A stretch of 13,865 bases of DNA from SHZI01 sp040080965 (GTDB taxonomy: Bacteria; Pseudomonadota; Gammaproteobacteria; Steroidobacterales; GCA-2729495), in assembly GCA_040080965.1 (NCBI GenBank), contig JBEBHH010000064.1, positions 1 through 13,865 of the forward strand. Reading direction: 5' to 3'. This document shows, in pieces, positions 5,563 through 11,604 of the stretch; the first letter of the stretch is position 1; each line of letters begins with the position of its first letter. The notes under the pieces are model-generated. The model had not been told where the DNA came from. It saw nothing but the letters and a program-made list of their open reading frames with translations, and ran no database searches. Both the position numbers and the translations under genes were made by a program.

Positions 5563-8198
5563 CCGCCGAAGACGCGCGCCTCGCCGCGGAGTTTCCGCCG
5601 GGGCAGGGCTGGAAGAAGTGGGGGCCCTACGTTTCCGAGCGCCAGTGGGGCACCGTGCGCGAGGACTACAGCCCCGGCGGCACGGCCTGGGAATACTTCC
5701 CCCACGAGCACGCGCGCAGCCGCGCCTACCGGTGGGGCGAGGACGGCATTGCGGGCCTCTGTGACCGGGGCCAGAACCTGTGCCTGTCGCTCGCGATGTG
5801 GAACGGCCGGGACCACATCCTGAAGGAACGTCTCTTCGGCCTCACCAACAGCCAGGGCAATCACGGTGAGGACGTCAAGGAGCTTTACTACTACCTGGAC
5901 GCCACGCCCACCCACTCGTACCTGAAGATGCTCTACAAGTACCCCCAGGCGGAGTTTCCCTACGCCCGGCTGGTGCAGGAGAACGGCGAGCGGGGCGCCG
6001 GGCGGCCCGAGCTGGAGCTGATCGACACCGGCGTTTTCGATGACAGTCGCTACTTCGACGTGTTCGTCGAGTACGCCCAGGCCGATCCGGAAGACATCCT
6101 GATGCGGATCACGGCCGTCAACCGCGGCCCCGAGCCCGCCCCGCTGCACCTCCTGCCCCAGCTCTGGTTCCGCAACACGTGGAGCTGGAAGGGCGGCGCC
6201 GCGAGGCCCCGGCTGATGGACGTGGACGAGACCGAGGTGCTGGCGGAACACGACGCCCTCGGCGCCTACCGGCTCTACCTGGAGGGCGCGCCGGAGCTCC
6301 TGTTCGCCGACAACGACACCAACGTCCGCAAGCTGCACGGCATGGCTGCCGCCGGTTACTTCAAGGACGCCTTTCACGAGCGGGTCGTCGACGGCAGCAG
6401 CGCCGCGGTCAACCCCGCTCGCCTGGGCACCAAGGTGGCCGCCTGGTACCAGCAGCAGGTGCCGGCCGGTGGCAGCCGGGAGATCCGCCTGCGCCTTTGC
6501 CGGAAGCCGGTCTCGGTGCCCTTCGAGCGCTTCGACGAACTGTTCGCCCGCCGCCAGGCCGAGGCCGACGAGTTCTACGCCCGCGTCCAGCACGGTATCG
6601 CCAGCGAGGACGTCCGCCGGGTGCAGCGCCAGGCATTCGCGGGACTGATCTGGTCCAAGCAGTTCTACTACTACGACGTTCCCCAGTGGCTGAACGGCGA
6701 TCCGGCGCAGCCACCTCCGCCGCCGGAGCGCAAGCACGGGCGCAACTGGGAGTGGCAGCACCTCAACAACGCCGACGTCATCTCCATGCCGGACAAGTGG
6801 GAGTACCCCTGGTACGCCGCCTGGGACCTGGCCTTCCACATGATCCCGTTTGCGCTGATCGACGCGGGCTTCGCCAAGCGCCAGCTCGTGCTGCTCACTC
6901 GCGAGTGGTTCATGCACCCGAACGGCCAGATGCCCGCCTACGAATGGGCGTTCAGCGACGTGAACCCGCCCGTGCACGCCTGGGCCGCCTGGCGCGTGTT
7001 CCAGATCGACCGGGCGCAGAACCCCGCCGCCTTCGATGGCAAGGGCGACCTGGACTTCCTCGAGCGCGTCTTCCACAAGCTGATGCTCAACTTCACCTGG
7101 TGGGTCAACCGCAAGGACGCGGAGGGGCGCAACGTCTTCCAGGGCGGCTTCCTCGGCCTGGACAACATCGGCGTCTTCGATCGCAGCTCCACCTTGCCGA
7201 CCGGCGGCCACATCGACCAGTCGGACGGCACCAGCTGGATGGCCATGTACTCGCTGAACCTCATGCGCATCGCGCTGGAGCTGGCCCAGCACAACCACGT
7301 CTACGAGGACATCGCCACCAAGTTCTTCGAGCACTTCCTGCACATCGCCGAGGCGATGACCAAGGTGGGCGAGGACGAGATCGGGCTGTGGGACGACGAG
7401 GACAAGTTCTACTACGACGTCCTGCACATGCCGAACGGGCACACCGAGCGGCTCCGTGTCCGGTCGATGGTGGGCCTGATCCCGCTGTTCGCCGTGCAGA
7501 CGCTGGACCCCGAGATGCTCGAGAAGCTCCCCGGCTTCACGAAGCGCATGGAATGGTTCCTCAACTACCGGCCCGACCTGGCGTCCCTCGTGTCGCACTG
7601 GGAAGTGGGCGGCAAGGGCCAGCGGCGCCTGCTGTCGCTGCTGCGCGGTCACCGCATGAAGCGGCTGCTCCGTCGCATGCTGGACGAGACGGAGTTCCTG
7701 TCCGATTTCGGCGTCCGCGCGTTGTCGCGGTACCACGCAGAGCATCCCTACGTGTTCCGGGTCAACGGCACGGAATTGTCCGTGGGCTACCAGCCGGGCG
7801 AGTCGGACACGGGGTTGTTCGGCGGCAACTCGAACTGGCGCGGGCCGATCTGGTTCCCGGTGAACTACCTCATCATCGAGTCACTGCAGAAGTTCCACTA
7901 CTACTACGGCGACGACTTCAAGGTGGAGTGCCCGACCGGCTCCGGCCGCTACATCACCATCAACGAGGTGGCCGAGGAGCTGACCCGGCGGCTGGCCCGC
8001 ATCTTCCTGCCCGATGCGGAGGGCCGGCGGCCGGTCAACGGCAACGACCCGCGGCTCCAGACCGATCCGCATTTCCGGGACTACGTGCTCTTCTACGAGT
8101 ATTTCCACGGTGATACGGGCCGCGGCGTGGGCGCCTCCCACCAGACCGGCTGGACCGCCCTCATCGCCAAACTGCTCCAGCCCCGCCGCCCCGCCTAG
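5559..8198 (+). CDS. GH63-type glucosidase / MGH1-like glycoside hydrolase
   Basis: An 879-residue glycoside hydrolase. The start is TTG at 5559, in a TTGA overlap with the previous stop and preceded by GGGGGAG (5547-5553) with a 5-nt spacer; the reading frame stays open further left to 5064, but that part is a shadow of the upstream gene. The protein then begins as its relatives do, with WKKWGPYVSERQWGTV and EDYSPGGTAWEYF. The (alpha/alpha)6 catalytic region has YAAWDLAFHMIPFAL (Asp423 is the likely general acid), NGQMPAYEWAFSDVNPPVHAW, GGFLGLDNIGVFDRS and, near the end, GGNSNWRGPIWFPVNYL. GH63 members act on gluco-oligosaccharides, mannosylglycerate or glucosylglycerate; the substrate here is unknown. 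There is no signal peptide, so it is probably cytoplasmic. The pairing with a debranching enzyme points to alpha-glucan or compatible-solute breakdown. A large hairpin follows the stop. Confidence 0.87.
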   Translation: MTAEDARLAAEFPPGQGWKKWGPYVSERQWGTVREDYSPGGTAWEYFPHEHARSRAYRWGEDGIAGLCDRGQNLCLSLAMWNGRDHILKERLFGLTNSQGNHGEDVKELYYYLDATPTHSYLKMLYKYPQAEFPYARLVQENGERGAGRPELELIDTGVFDDSRYFDVFVEYAQADPEDILMRITAVNRGPEPAPLHLLPQLWFRNTWSWKGGAARPRLMDVDETEVLAEHDALGAYRLYLEGAPELLFADNDTNVRKLHGMAAAGYFKDAFHERVVDGSSAAVNPARLGTKVAAWYQQQVPAGGSREIRLRLCRKPVSVPFERFDELFARRQAEADEFYARVQHGIASEDVRRVQRQAFAGLIWSKQFYYYDVPQWLNGDPAQPPPPPERKHGRNWEWQHLNNADVISMPDKWEYPWYAAWDLAFHMIPFALIDAGFAKRQLVLLTREWFMHPNGQMPAYEWAFSDVNPPVHAWAAWRVFQIDRAQNPAAFDGKGDLDFLERVFHKLMLNFTWWVNRKDAEGRNVFQGGFLGLDNIGVFDRSSTLPTGGHIDQSDGTSWMAMYSLNLMRIALELAQHNHVYEDIATKFFEHFLHIAEAMTKVGEDEIGLWDDEDKFYYDVLHMPNGHTERLRVRSMVGLIPLFAVQTLDPEMLEKLPGFTKRMEWFLNYRPDLASLVSHWEVGGKGQRRLLSLLRGHRMKRLLRRMLDETEFLSDFGVRALSRYHAEHPYVFRVNGTELSVGYQPGESDTGLFGGNSNWRGPIWFPVNYLIIESLQKFHYYYGDDFKVECPTGSGRYITINEVAEELTRRLARIFLPDAEGRRPVNGNDPRLQTDPHFRDYVLFYEYFHGDTGRGVGASHQTGWTALIAKLLQPRRPA

Positions 8199-8275
8199 AA
8201 GAGGTGCCGGACCTTAGTTTTAGTTGTTGAGCCGCAAGGCGGCTCAACAACTAAAACTAAGGTCCGGCACCTTTT
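8199..8275. terminator. 34-bp perfect inverted repeat between convergent genes
   Basis: The arms 8202-8235 and 8239-8272 are perfect reverse complements of 34 nt around the 3-nt loop AAG. With one G-U wobble the stem can extend to 37 bp (8199-8275), ending in a short T-run on the plus strand. It lies 3 bp after the GH63 stop and includes the last codons and the stop (8257-8259) of the marC-family gene on the other strand, so it can end both transcripts. Each arm carries a near-palindromic core, AGGTGCCGGACCT, reminiscent of dispersed REP-type repeats of gammaproteobacteria. It has no GTAG head, so it is a different family from the elements at 1, 9514 and 11509. Confidence 0.85.
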
Positions 8276-8922
8276 GCGACGAATTCGGCGATGCCGTTGG
8301 CCACGAACTGCACGCCGATGCAGACGAGCAGGAAGCCCATGATGCCCTTCATCGAGGCGATGCCGTCGTCGCCGAGCAGCGCGAGCACCCGCCGCGACGC
8401 GCGCAGGATCAGGAACGCGGACAGGGCCACGGTAACGATCACCAGCACCGCGGCGACGTAGCCAGCGGCCAGGTCCGCCGCGCTCGTGGTTGCGGCGATC
8501 TGGGTGAATCCCGTGATGACCACCGACATGGAGCCGGGACCGGACAGGGTGGGAATGGCCAGGGGCACGAGCGACGGGTCGCGGCGCCGGGACGGGTGAG
8601 CCTCCGGGTCCGGCTCGTGGGCGTCCTCGTGCTCGAACAGCAGGCGAAAGCCGAGGAAGGCGATGATCATGCCGCCGGCCACTCGCAGCGCAGCAAGCGA
8701 GATGGAGAAGAATTCCAGGACCAGGGCGCCGGACGCCAGGCAGACCAGCAGCACCACCGCCGAGTTCACGGCCGCGCGCCGGGCGATGGCCGCCTGGTCC
8801 CGCCCGGACATCCCGGTGGTCAGGGTGAGGAACAGCGGGACGGCCGCCGGCGGGTTCATCATCGCGAACAGGGTGACGAGCCCGGTCAGATAGACTTCCA
8901 CCCATGGCTGCAGCAGGCTCAC
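8257..8922 (-). CDS. MarC family integral membrane protein
   Basis: A 221-residue MarC/UPF0056 protein with about six hydrophobic segments. Family features are LFAMMNPPAAVPLFLTLT near residue 20, the second half with VPLAIPTLSGPGSMSVVI (both contain the conserved Asn-Pro / Gly-Pro patterns), and an FLLVCIGVQFVANGI segment near the end. A hydrophilic loop, roughly residues 96-115 (EDAHEPDPEAHPSRRR), separates the halves. MarC proteins were once linked to multiple antibiotic resistance, but the function is unknown. The GTG at 8922 is the only sensible start; no Shine-Dalgarno is visible and a -10-like TAGCAT lies just upstream, so it may be leaderless. The last codons (KGAGP) and the TAG stop fall in the large inverted repeat, so the C-terminus may have been reset by repeat insertion. 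Confidence 0.9.
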   Translation of the reverse strand: MSLLQPWVEVYLTGLVTLFAMMNPPAAVPLFLTLTTGMSGRDQAAIARRAAVNSAVVLLVCLASGALVLEFFSISLAALRVAGGMIIAFLGFRLLFEHEDAHEPDPEAHPSRRRDPSLVPLAIPTLSGPGSMSVVITGFTQIAATTSAADLAAGYVAAVLVIVTVALSAFLILRASRRVLALLGDDGIASMKGIMGFLLVCIGVQFVANGIAEFVAKGAGP

Positions 8923-8962
8923 GTTTGTATGCTACCAGCGACCCCATCCACGGAGTGACCCA
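8923..8962. promoter_or_regulatory. Compact divergent promoter region, marC / ferritin-like gene
   Basis: Only 40 bp separate the two divergent starts. The sequence TATGCTA at 8928-8934 reads as a -10-like TATGCT to the right and as TAGCAT to the left, so one box may serve both genes. To the right, GGAG at 8952-8955 precedes the ATG by 7 nt. To the left the predicted transcription start would fall on the GTG start codon. The -35 matches are poor in both directions, so this remains a weak prediction. Confidence 0.35.
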
Positions 8963-9517
8963 ATGGCAAAGAAGGCTGCAGGCAAAAAGACCTTTCTGAG
9001 CGACGTAAAGACCCTGCGCAAGCGGGCGCGCCAGCACATCGAGTCCGGGGCGGTGACGTCCGGCTACGGCGCCGACCGGGAGGTGATGATCCGGCTCCTC
9101 AACGAGGCGCTGGCCACCGAGATCGTCTGCGTGCTCCGCTACAAGCGGCACTTCTTCATGGCGTCGGGGATCACCTCCCAGAGCGTGGCCCAGGAATTCC
9201 TGCAGCACGCCACCGAGGAGCAGGCCCACGCCGACGAGATCGCCGGCCGCATCGTGCAGCTGGGAGGCGAGCCCAATTTCTCGCCCGAGGGGCTGGCCAC
9301 GCGCAGCCACGCCGAATACGTGGAGGGCGAGGATCTCCTCGACATGATCAAGGAAGACCTGGTTGCCGAGCGGATCGCCATCGACAGTTACCGGGAGATG
9401 ATCAACTGGATCGGGGGCAAGGACTCCACCACCCGGCGCATGCTGGAGGGCATCCTGGCGATGGAGGAAGAACACGCCGACGACCTGGCCGGCCTGCTGG
9501 AGCAGCTCGGCAAGTAG
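8963..9517 (+). CDS. Ferritin-like diiron protein, bacterioferritin-related
   Basis: A 184-residue four-helix-bundle protein of the ferritin-like superfamily, for iron storage or oxidation in the cytoplasm. The diiron ligands match the bacterioferritin pattern: Glu53 (ALATEI), Glu86 with His89 (EEQAHADEI), Glu136 (DLVAERIAIDSY) and Glu168 with His171 (MEEEHADDL). The 33-residue spacing from Glu53 to Glu86 equals that between the first two ligand Glu residues of classical bacterioferritin. The position of the haem-ligand Met in bacterioferritin is Gln87 here, so haem binding by that route is unlikely. The N-terminal 35 residues are basic and extra to the fold (KKAAGKKTFLSDVKTLRKRA). GGAG is 7 nt before the ATG. 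The TAG stop is part of a palindrome shared with the convergent gene. Confidence 0.88.
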   Translation: MAKKAAGKKTFLSDVKTLRKRARQHIESGAVTSGYGADREVMIRLLNEALATEIVCVLRYKRHFFMASGITSQSVAQEFLQHATEEQAHADEIAGRIVQLGGEPNFSPEGLATRSHAEYVEGEDLLDMIKEDLVAERIAIDSYREMINWIGGKDSTTRRMLEGILAMEEEHADDLAGLLEQLGK

Positions 9518-9539
9518 GAGCGGCGGAAGCCGCTCCTAC
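9514..9539. repeat. GTAG-headed palindrome (REP-like) holding two stop codons
   Basis: An 11-bp perfect stem, GTAGGAGCGGC (9514-9524) and GCCGCTCCTAC (9529-9539), with the tetraloop GGAA. The GTAG head on both sides is the hallmark of REP sequences such as the SMAG group in Stenotrophomonas, and it matches the ends of element B (11509-11604). The TAG of the ferritin-like gene is bases 9515-9517, and the TAG of the convergent small gene is bases 9538-9536. It probably also works as a terminator for both genes. Confidence 0.85.
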
Positions 9540-9751
9540 ACGTCGTAGTCGTCGAAGTCCTCGAGCGCCTTGCGCAGCGCCCGGCGCTCCCGGGCCTCCT
9601 CGATCTTGCGGGCCGCGATCAGGTGGAAGCCCGGTCTCGGGGTCGGCGTCGCGGACGACTGCTGGAATTCAGCCGCCGATTCCTCGGCTTCCGCTGCCTC
9701 TTCCGGGTTTTCCCACTGAAAGTCAGACGAGTCTGCTTCGCGCTTCGCCAT
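9536..9751 (-). CDS. Small acidic protein, possibly PA3496-like
   Basis: A 71-residue soluble protein with an acidic, low-complexity N-terminal half (FQWENPEEAAEAEESAAEF) and a C-terminal charged helix, ARKIEEARERRALRKALEDF, ending DDYDV. The helix followed by a short acidic tail resembles the small PA3496/DUF3545-like proteins of gammaproteobacteria, but I am not certain of the family and assign no function. The reading frame is open upstream to 10423; ATG at 9751 is chosen because a good promoter ends 28 bp upstream and AGGA lies about 10 nt before it. The stop lies in the GTAG palindrome. Confidence 0.65.
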   Translation of the reverse strand: MAKREADSSDFQWENPEEAAEAEESAAEFQQSSATPTPRPGFHLIAARKIEEARERRALRKALEDFDDYDV

Positions 9752-9786
9752 CTCGGATGATCCTGTGACCAACCAGTTCCGGGCGA

Positions 9787-9814
9787 AAGATATTTCAATT
9801 GGCCCCCAAGTCAA
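9787..9814 (-). promoter_or_regulatory. Sigma-70 promoter for the small acidic protein
   Basis: Read on the minus strand, the -35 box TTGACT (9814-9809) and the -10 box TATCTT (9792-9787) are 16 nt apart. Transcription would begin near 9780, giving a leader of about 28 nt before the ATG at 9751. This is the best sigma-70-like match I found in the window. Confidence 0.6.
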
Positions 9815-9899
9815 GCGGCAGGTGGTCAGGACCGCGGGTCGCCGCGCCGGGGCCGCCGGGGGTGGGCATAATCGGCGCCATGCCTCCGGGGAAAGCCGG

Positions 9900-9928
9900 T
9901 TGAATTCCCTGGTCCTGAACCTTATCGT
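9900..9928 (+). promoter_or_regulatory. Sigma-70-like promoter for the Lys/Arg-tailed small protein
   Basis: The -35-like TTGAAT (9900-9905) and -10-like TATCGT (9923-9928) are separated by 17 nt, each matching 4 of 6 consensus bases. The start point near 9935 leaves a leader of about 21 nt, containing the ribosome site GAGGAG at 9945-9950. Confidence 0.5.
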
Positions 9929-9955
9929 CGCCCCGTAAATTTTCGAGGAGTCCGC

Positions 9956-10258
9956 ATGCCCACGCTGATCGAAAAGCACCTTGCCTACGTCGACAACGCC
10001 ACCGTCACCGCCGAAAAGCGCCAGCAGAAGCTGTGGAAGGCCGTGACTGCCAAGCGCGGCAAGGGCGGAATCCTGCCCCTTACCGATCCGCTGCTCGACG
10101 AGTACATCCAGGCCGCCCGCATGACGGCCTCGCTGATGATCGACATCGAGATGGTGCGGGACGAGTACCTGGCCGAGAAGGGTGGCAAGGGCCGCAAGCC
10201 GGCGAAGTCCGCCAGGGGCAAGACGGCCCCCCGGCGCAAGGCCGGCAAGAAGCGCTAG
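9956..10258 (+). CDS. Hypothetical small protein with Lys/Arg-rich C-terminal tail
   Basis: I do not recognise this 100-residue protein. Residues 1-75 look folded and helical, with the segments LIEKHLAYVDNAT, LTDPLLDEYIQAA and MTASLMIDIEMVRDEYL. Residues 76-100 are a disordered basic tail in which 12 of 25 residues are Lys or Arg (PAKSARGKTAPRRKAGKKR), resembling the tails of bacterial histone H1-like or AlgP-like DNA-binding proteins. Nucleic-acid binding is therefore a reasonable guess only. The start is well supported: GAGGAG lies 5 nt before the ATG and a promoter-like pair is just upstream. It stands alone between its own promoter and a GC-rich hairpin region, so it looks monocistronic. 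Confidence 0.75.
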   Translation: MPTLIEKHLAYVDNATVTAEKRQQKLWKAVTAKRGKGGILPLTDPLLDEYIQAARMTASLMIDIEMVRDEYLAEKGGKGRKPAKSARGKTAPRRKAGKKR

Positions 10259-10313
10259 GCCCGGGCCTCCCGGCCCGCCCCGGCGGGCATTCAGGCGGGT
10301 GTCAGGCCGGGCC
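10258..10313. terminator. GC-rich hairpin region between convergent genes
   Basis: This short gap holds a palindrome GGCCCGGGCC (10258-10267) and a 7-bp stem, GCCCGCC (10273-10279) with GGCGGGC (10282-10288), followed by further small GGC/GCC repeats. It could terminate both the small basic protein gene and the MFS gene, but no T-run follows, so a Rho-independent terminator is only possible. Confidence 0.35.
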
Positions 10314-11468
10314 TCAGGCCGGCGCCTGGCCGGCGAGGCGCTTGTTGAGCCGGAGCGCCGTCGGTATGAACAGCGCCAGGGCAGCGAGGCAGCAGACGAT
10401 CGCCACCGTGTTCGCGGGCCCAAAGCCCTGGCCCGTCAGGAACCGGCCCGCGATGACCGGCCCCAGGAAGAAGCCGCCGATCTGTGCGGTGGGAATCAGC
10501 AGGCTGACCTTGCCGGTGCTGTCGCTGAGGGCGATGGTGCCCATCAGGTAGGGGCCCGTGAGGTTCCAGAAGATCTGGAACACGGCAGCAGTCACGGCGA
10601 ACTGCAGGAAGCTCATCTGTCCCTGCAGCAGGAAGATCATGGCAACCTGCACCAGCAGCGCGACCGTGACCGGGATGATCCGGCCGATTCGGTCCGCCAG
10701 CCAGGAAGCCGCCAGTGCGCCCAGCGTGGCGATACCGGTGGAGATGCCCAGCGCCACCCCCACCTGGGCGGGATCGATGCCGGCGGACGAGCCGATCAGC
10801 TTCACGAACGCCCAGATCGCCCCGAGCCCCGTGCACCAGATCAGCATGACGGCGAGCGCCACGAACGCGGGAGCAGCCGAGCCGCCGCTGCCTGCCGCTG
10901 CAACGTGGTGGCCTGTGGCGGCCGCGGGCTGCGGAATCCAGGCGGTGGTGGCCAGGGCCACCAGGGCGAAGCCGGCCAGGGGTAACAGCACGCCACCGAT
11001 GCCACCGCCCTTCGGCAAGGGCAGCAGCAGGAAGCAGAGCACACCTAGCGCCACCTGGGCGGCGATCAGGAAGGCGAAATTCCGGTCCTTCTGGGCCGTG
11101 CTGCTGACGATGGCGATCCCCAGCGTGAAGGCCGTGCCCTCGCCAAGGAAGCCGACGGCGAAGCGCAGGGCAGTGAGGGCTTCCGTACTGGTCTGGTAGC
11201 TCGAGGCGATGTTGCCGGCGATGACGACGAGCAGGGCAAGGATCGCGGCCGTGCGCCATTTGATCCGGCCCATCCACAAGGTCGCTGCCAGCGGCGCGAG
11301 GGCAGTGCCGAGCGCCTCGACGGCGAAGATCTGCCCCGCCGCCTTCGCAGGCAGTCCCAGGGCGCCGACGAGCACCTCGGTCATGATCGGCCCGGCCATG
11401 ATGGCGAAGACGCCAACGCAACTCAGCAGGAGGGCGGCAACGATGGTGGTCGGCTTGTCAGCGGACAT
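10314..11468 (-). CDS. Major facilitator superfamily transporter
   Basis: A 384-residue inner-membrane transporter with about twelve hydrophobic segments, split by a central loop near the IPQPAAATGHHV stretch. MFS features include the loop 2-3 region (LWMGRIKWRTAA), the second-half equivalent WLADRIGRIIPV, and Gly-rich helices such as LRFAVGFLGEGTAF. No substrate motif lets me name the cargo; length and pattern fit the drug/metabolite efflux-type families. The ATG at 11468 has only a weak purine-rich site. The gene follows the iclR-type gene on the same strand after 129 bp, most of it filled by REPIN-like element B, so it is probably transcribed on its own. It meets the small basic protein gene tail to tail. 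Confidence 0.85.
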   Translation of the reverse strand: MSADKPTTIVAALLLSCVGVFAIMAGPIMTEVLVGALGLPAKAAGQIFAVEALGTALAPLAATLWMGRIKWRTAAILALLVVIAGNIASSYQTSTEALTALRFAVGFLGEGTAFTLGIAIVSSTAQKDRNFAFLIAAQVALGVLCFLLLPLPKGGGIGGVLLPLAGFALVALATTAWIPQPAAATGHHVAAAGSGGSAAPAFVALAVMLIWCTGLGAIWAFVKLIGSSAGIDPAQVGVALGISTGIATLGALAASWLADRIGRIIPVTVALLVQVAMIFLLQGQMSFLQFAVTAAVFQIFWNLTGPYLMGTIALSDSTGKVSLLIPTAQIGGFFLGPVIAGRFLTGQGFGPANTVAIVCCLAALALFIPTALRLNKRLAGQAPA

Positions 11469-11508
11469 GCGTGGAGTTCCCGGGGCTTGTGACAGGCCGC
11501 TACTCTAA

Positions 11509-11604
11509 CGTGTAGGAGCGCCTTTAGGCGCGACCCGGTCCCGCGAGAGACTCGCGGACTCGATTCTCGCGGGACCGGGTCGCGCCTAAAGGCGTTCCTA
11601 CACG
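11509..11604. repeat. REPIN-like palindromic element B
   Basis: Arms of 40 nt (11509-11548 and 11565-11604) are reverse complements except for one G/T position, which would pair as a wobble in RNA. They enclose the 16-nt loop 11549-11564. The element carries TGTAGGAGCG on the left and the matching CGTTCCTACA on the right, so it is a pair of inverted GTAG-headed REP units. The central 25 nt (11547-11571) are identical to 28-52 in element A, but the arms differ (CCTTTAGGCGCGACCCGG here, CCTTCAGGCGCGAGCCCC there). The iclR-type gene ends inside it: its TAG is 11600-11598. It separates that gene from the MFS gene and could terminate transcription. Confidence 0.88.

Noticed and set aside
5421..7745. 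774-residue minus-strand open frame opposite the GH63 gene
   Set aside because: It is an antisense shadow: no recognisable domain, biased composition, and the GH63 motifs are on the plus strand.
6179..8113. 644-residue plus-strand open frame inside the GH63 gene
   Set aside because: Out-of-frame Arg/Ala/Pro/Gly-rich shadow with no family motif or ribosome site.
9752..10423. Upstream extension of the small acidic protein frame
   Set aside because: It crosses a good promoter for the small gene and lies antisense to the small basic protein; its sequence is Arg/Ala/Gly-rich with no domain.
1..11604. CRISPR array
   Set aside because: The repeated palindromes are single, widely separated and lack regular spacers or cas genes; they fit REP/REPIN elements.
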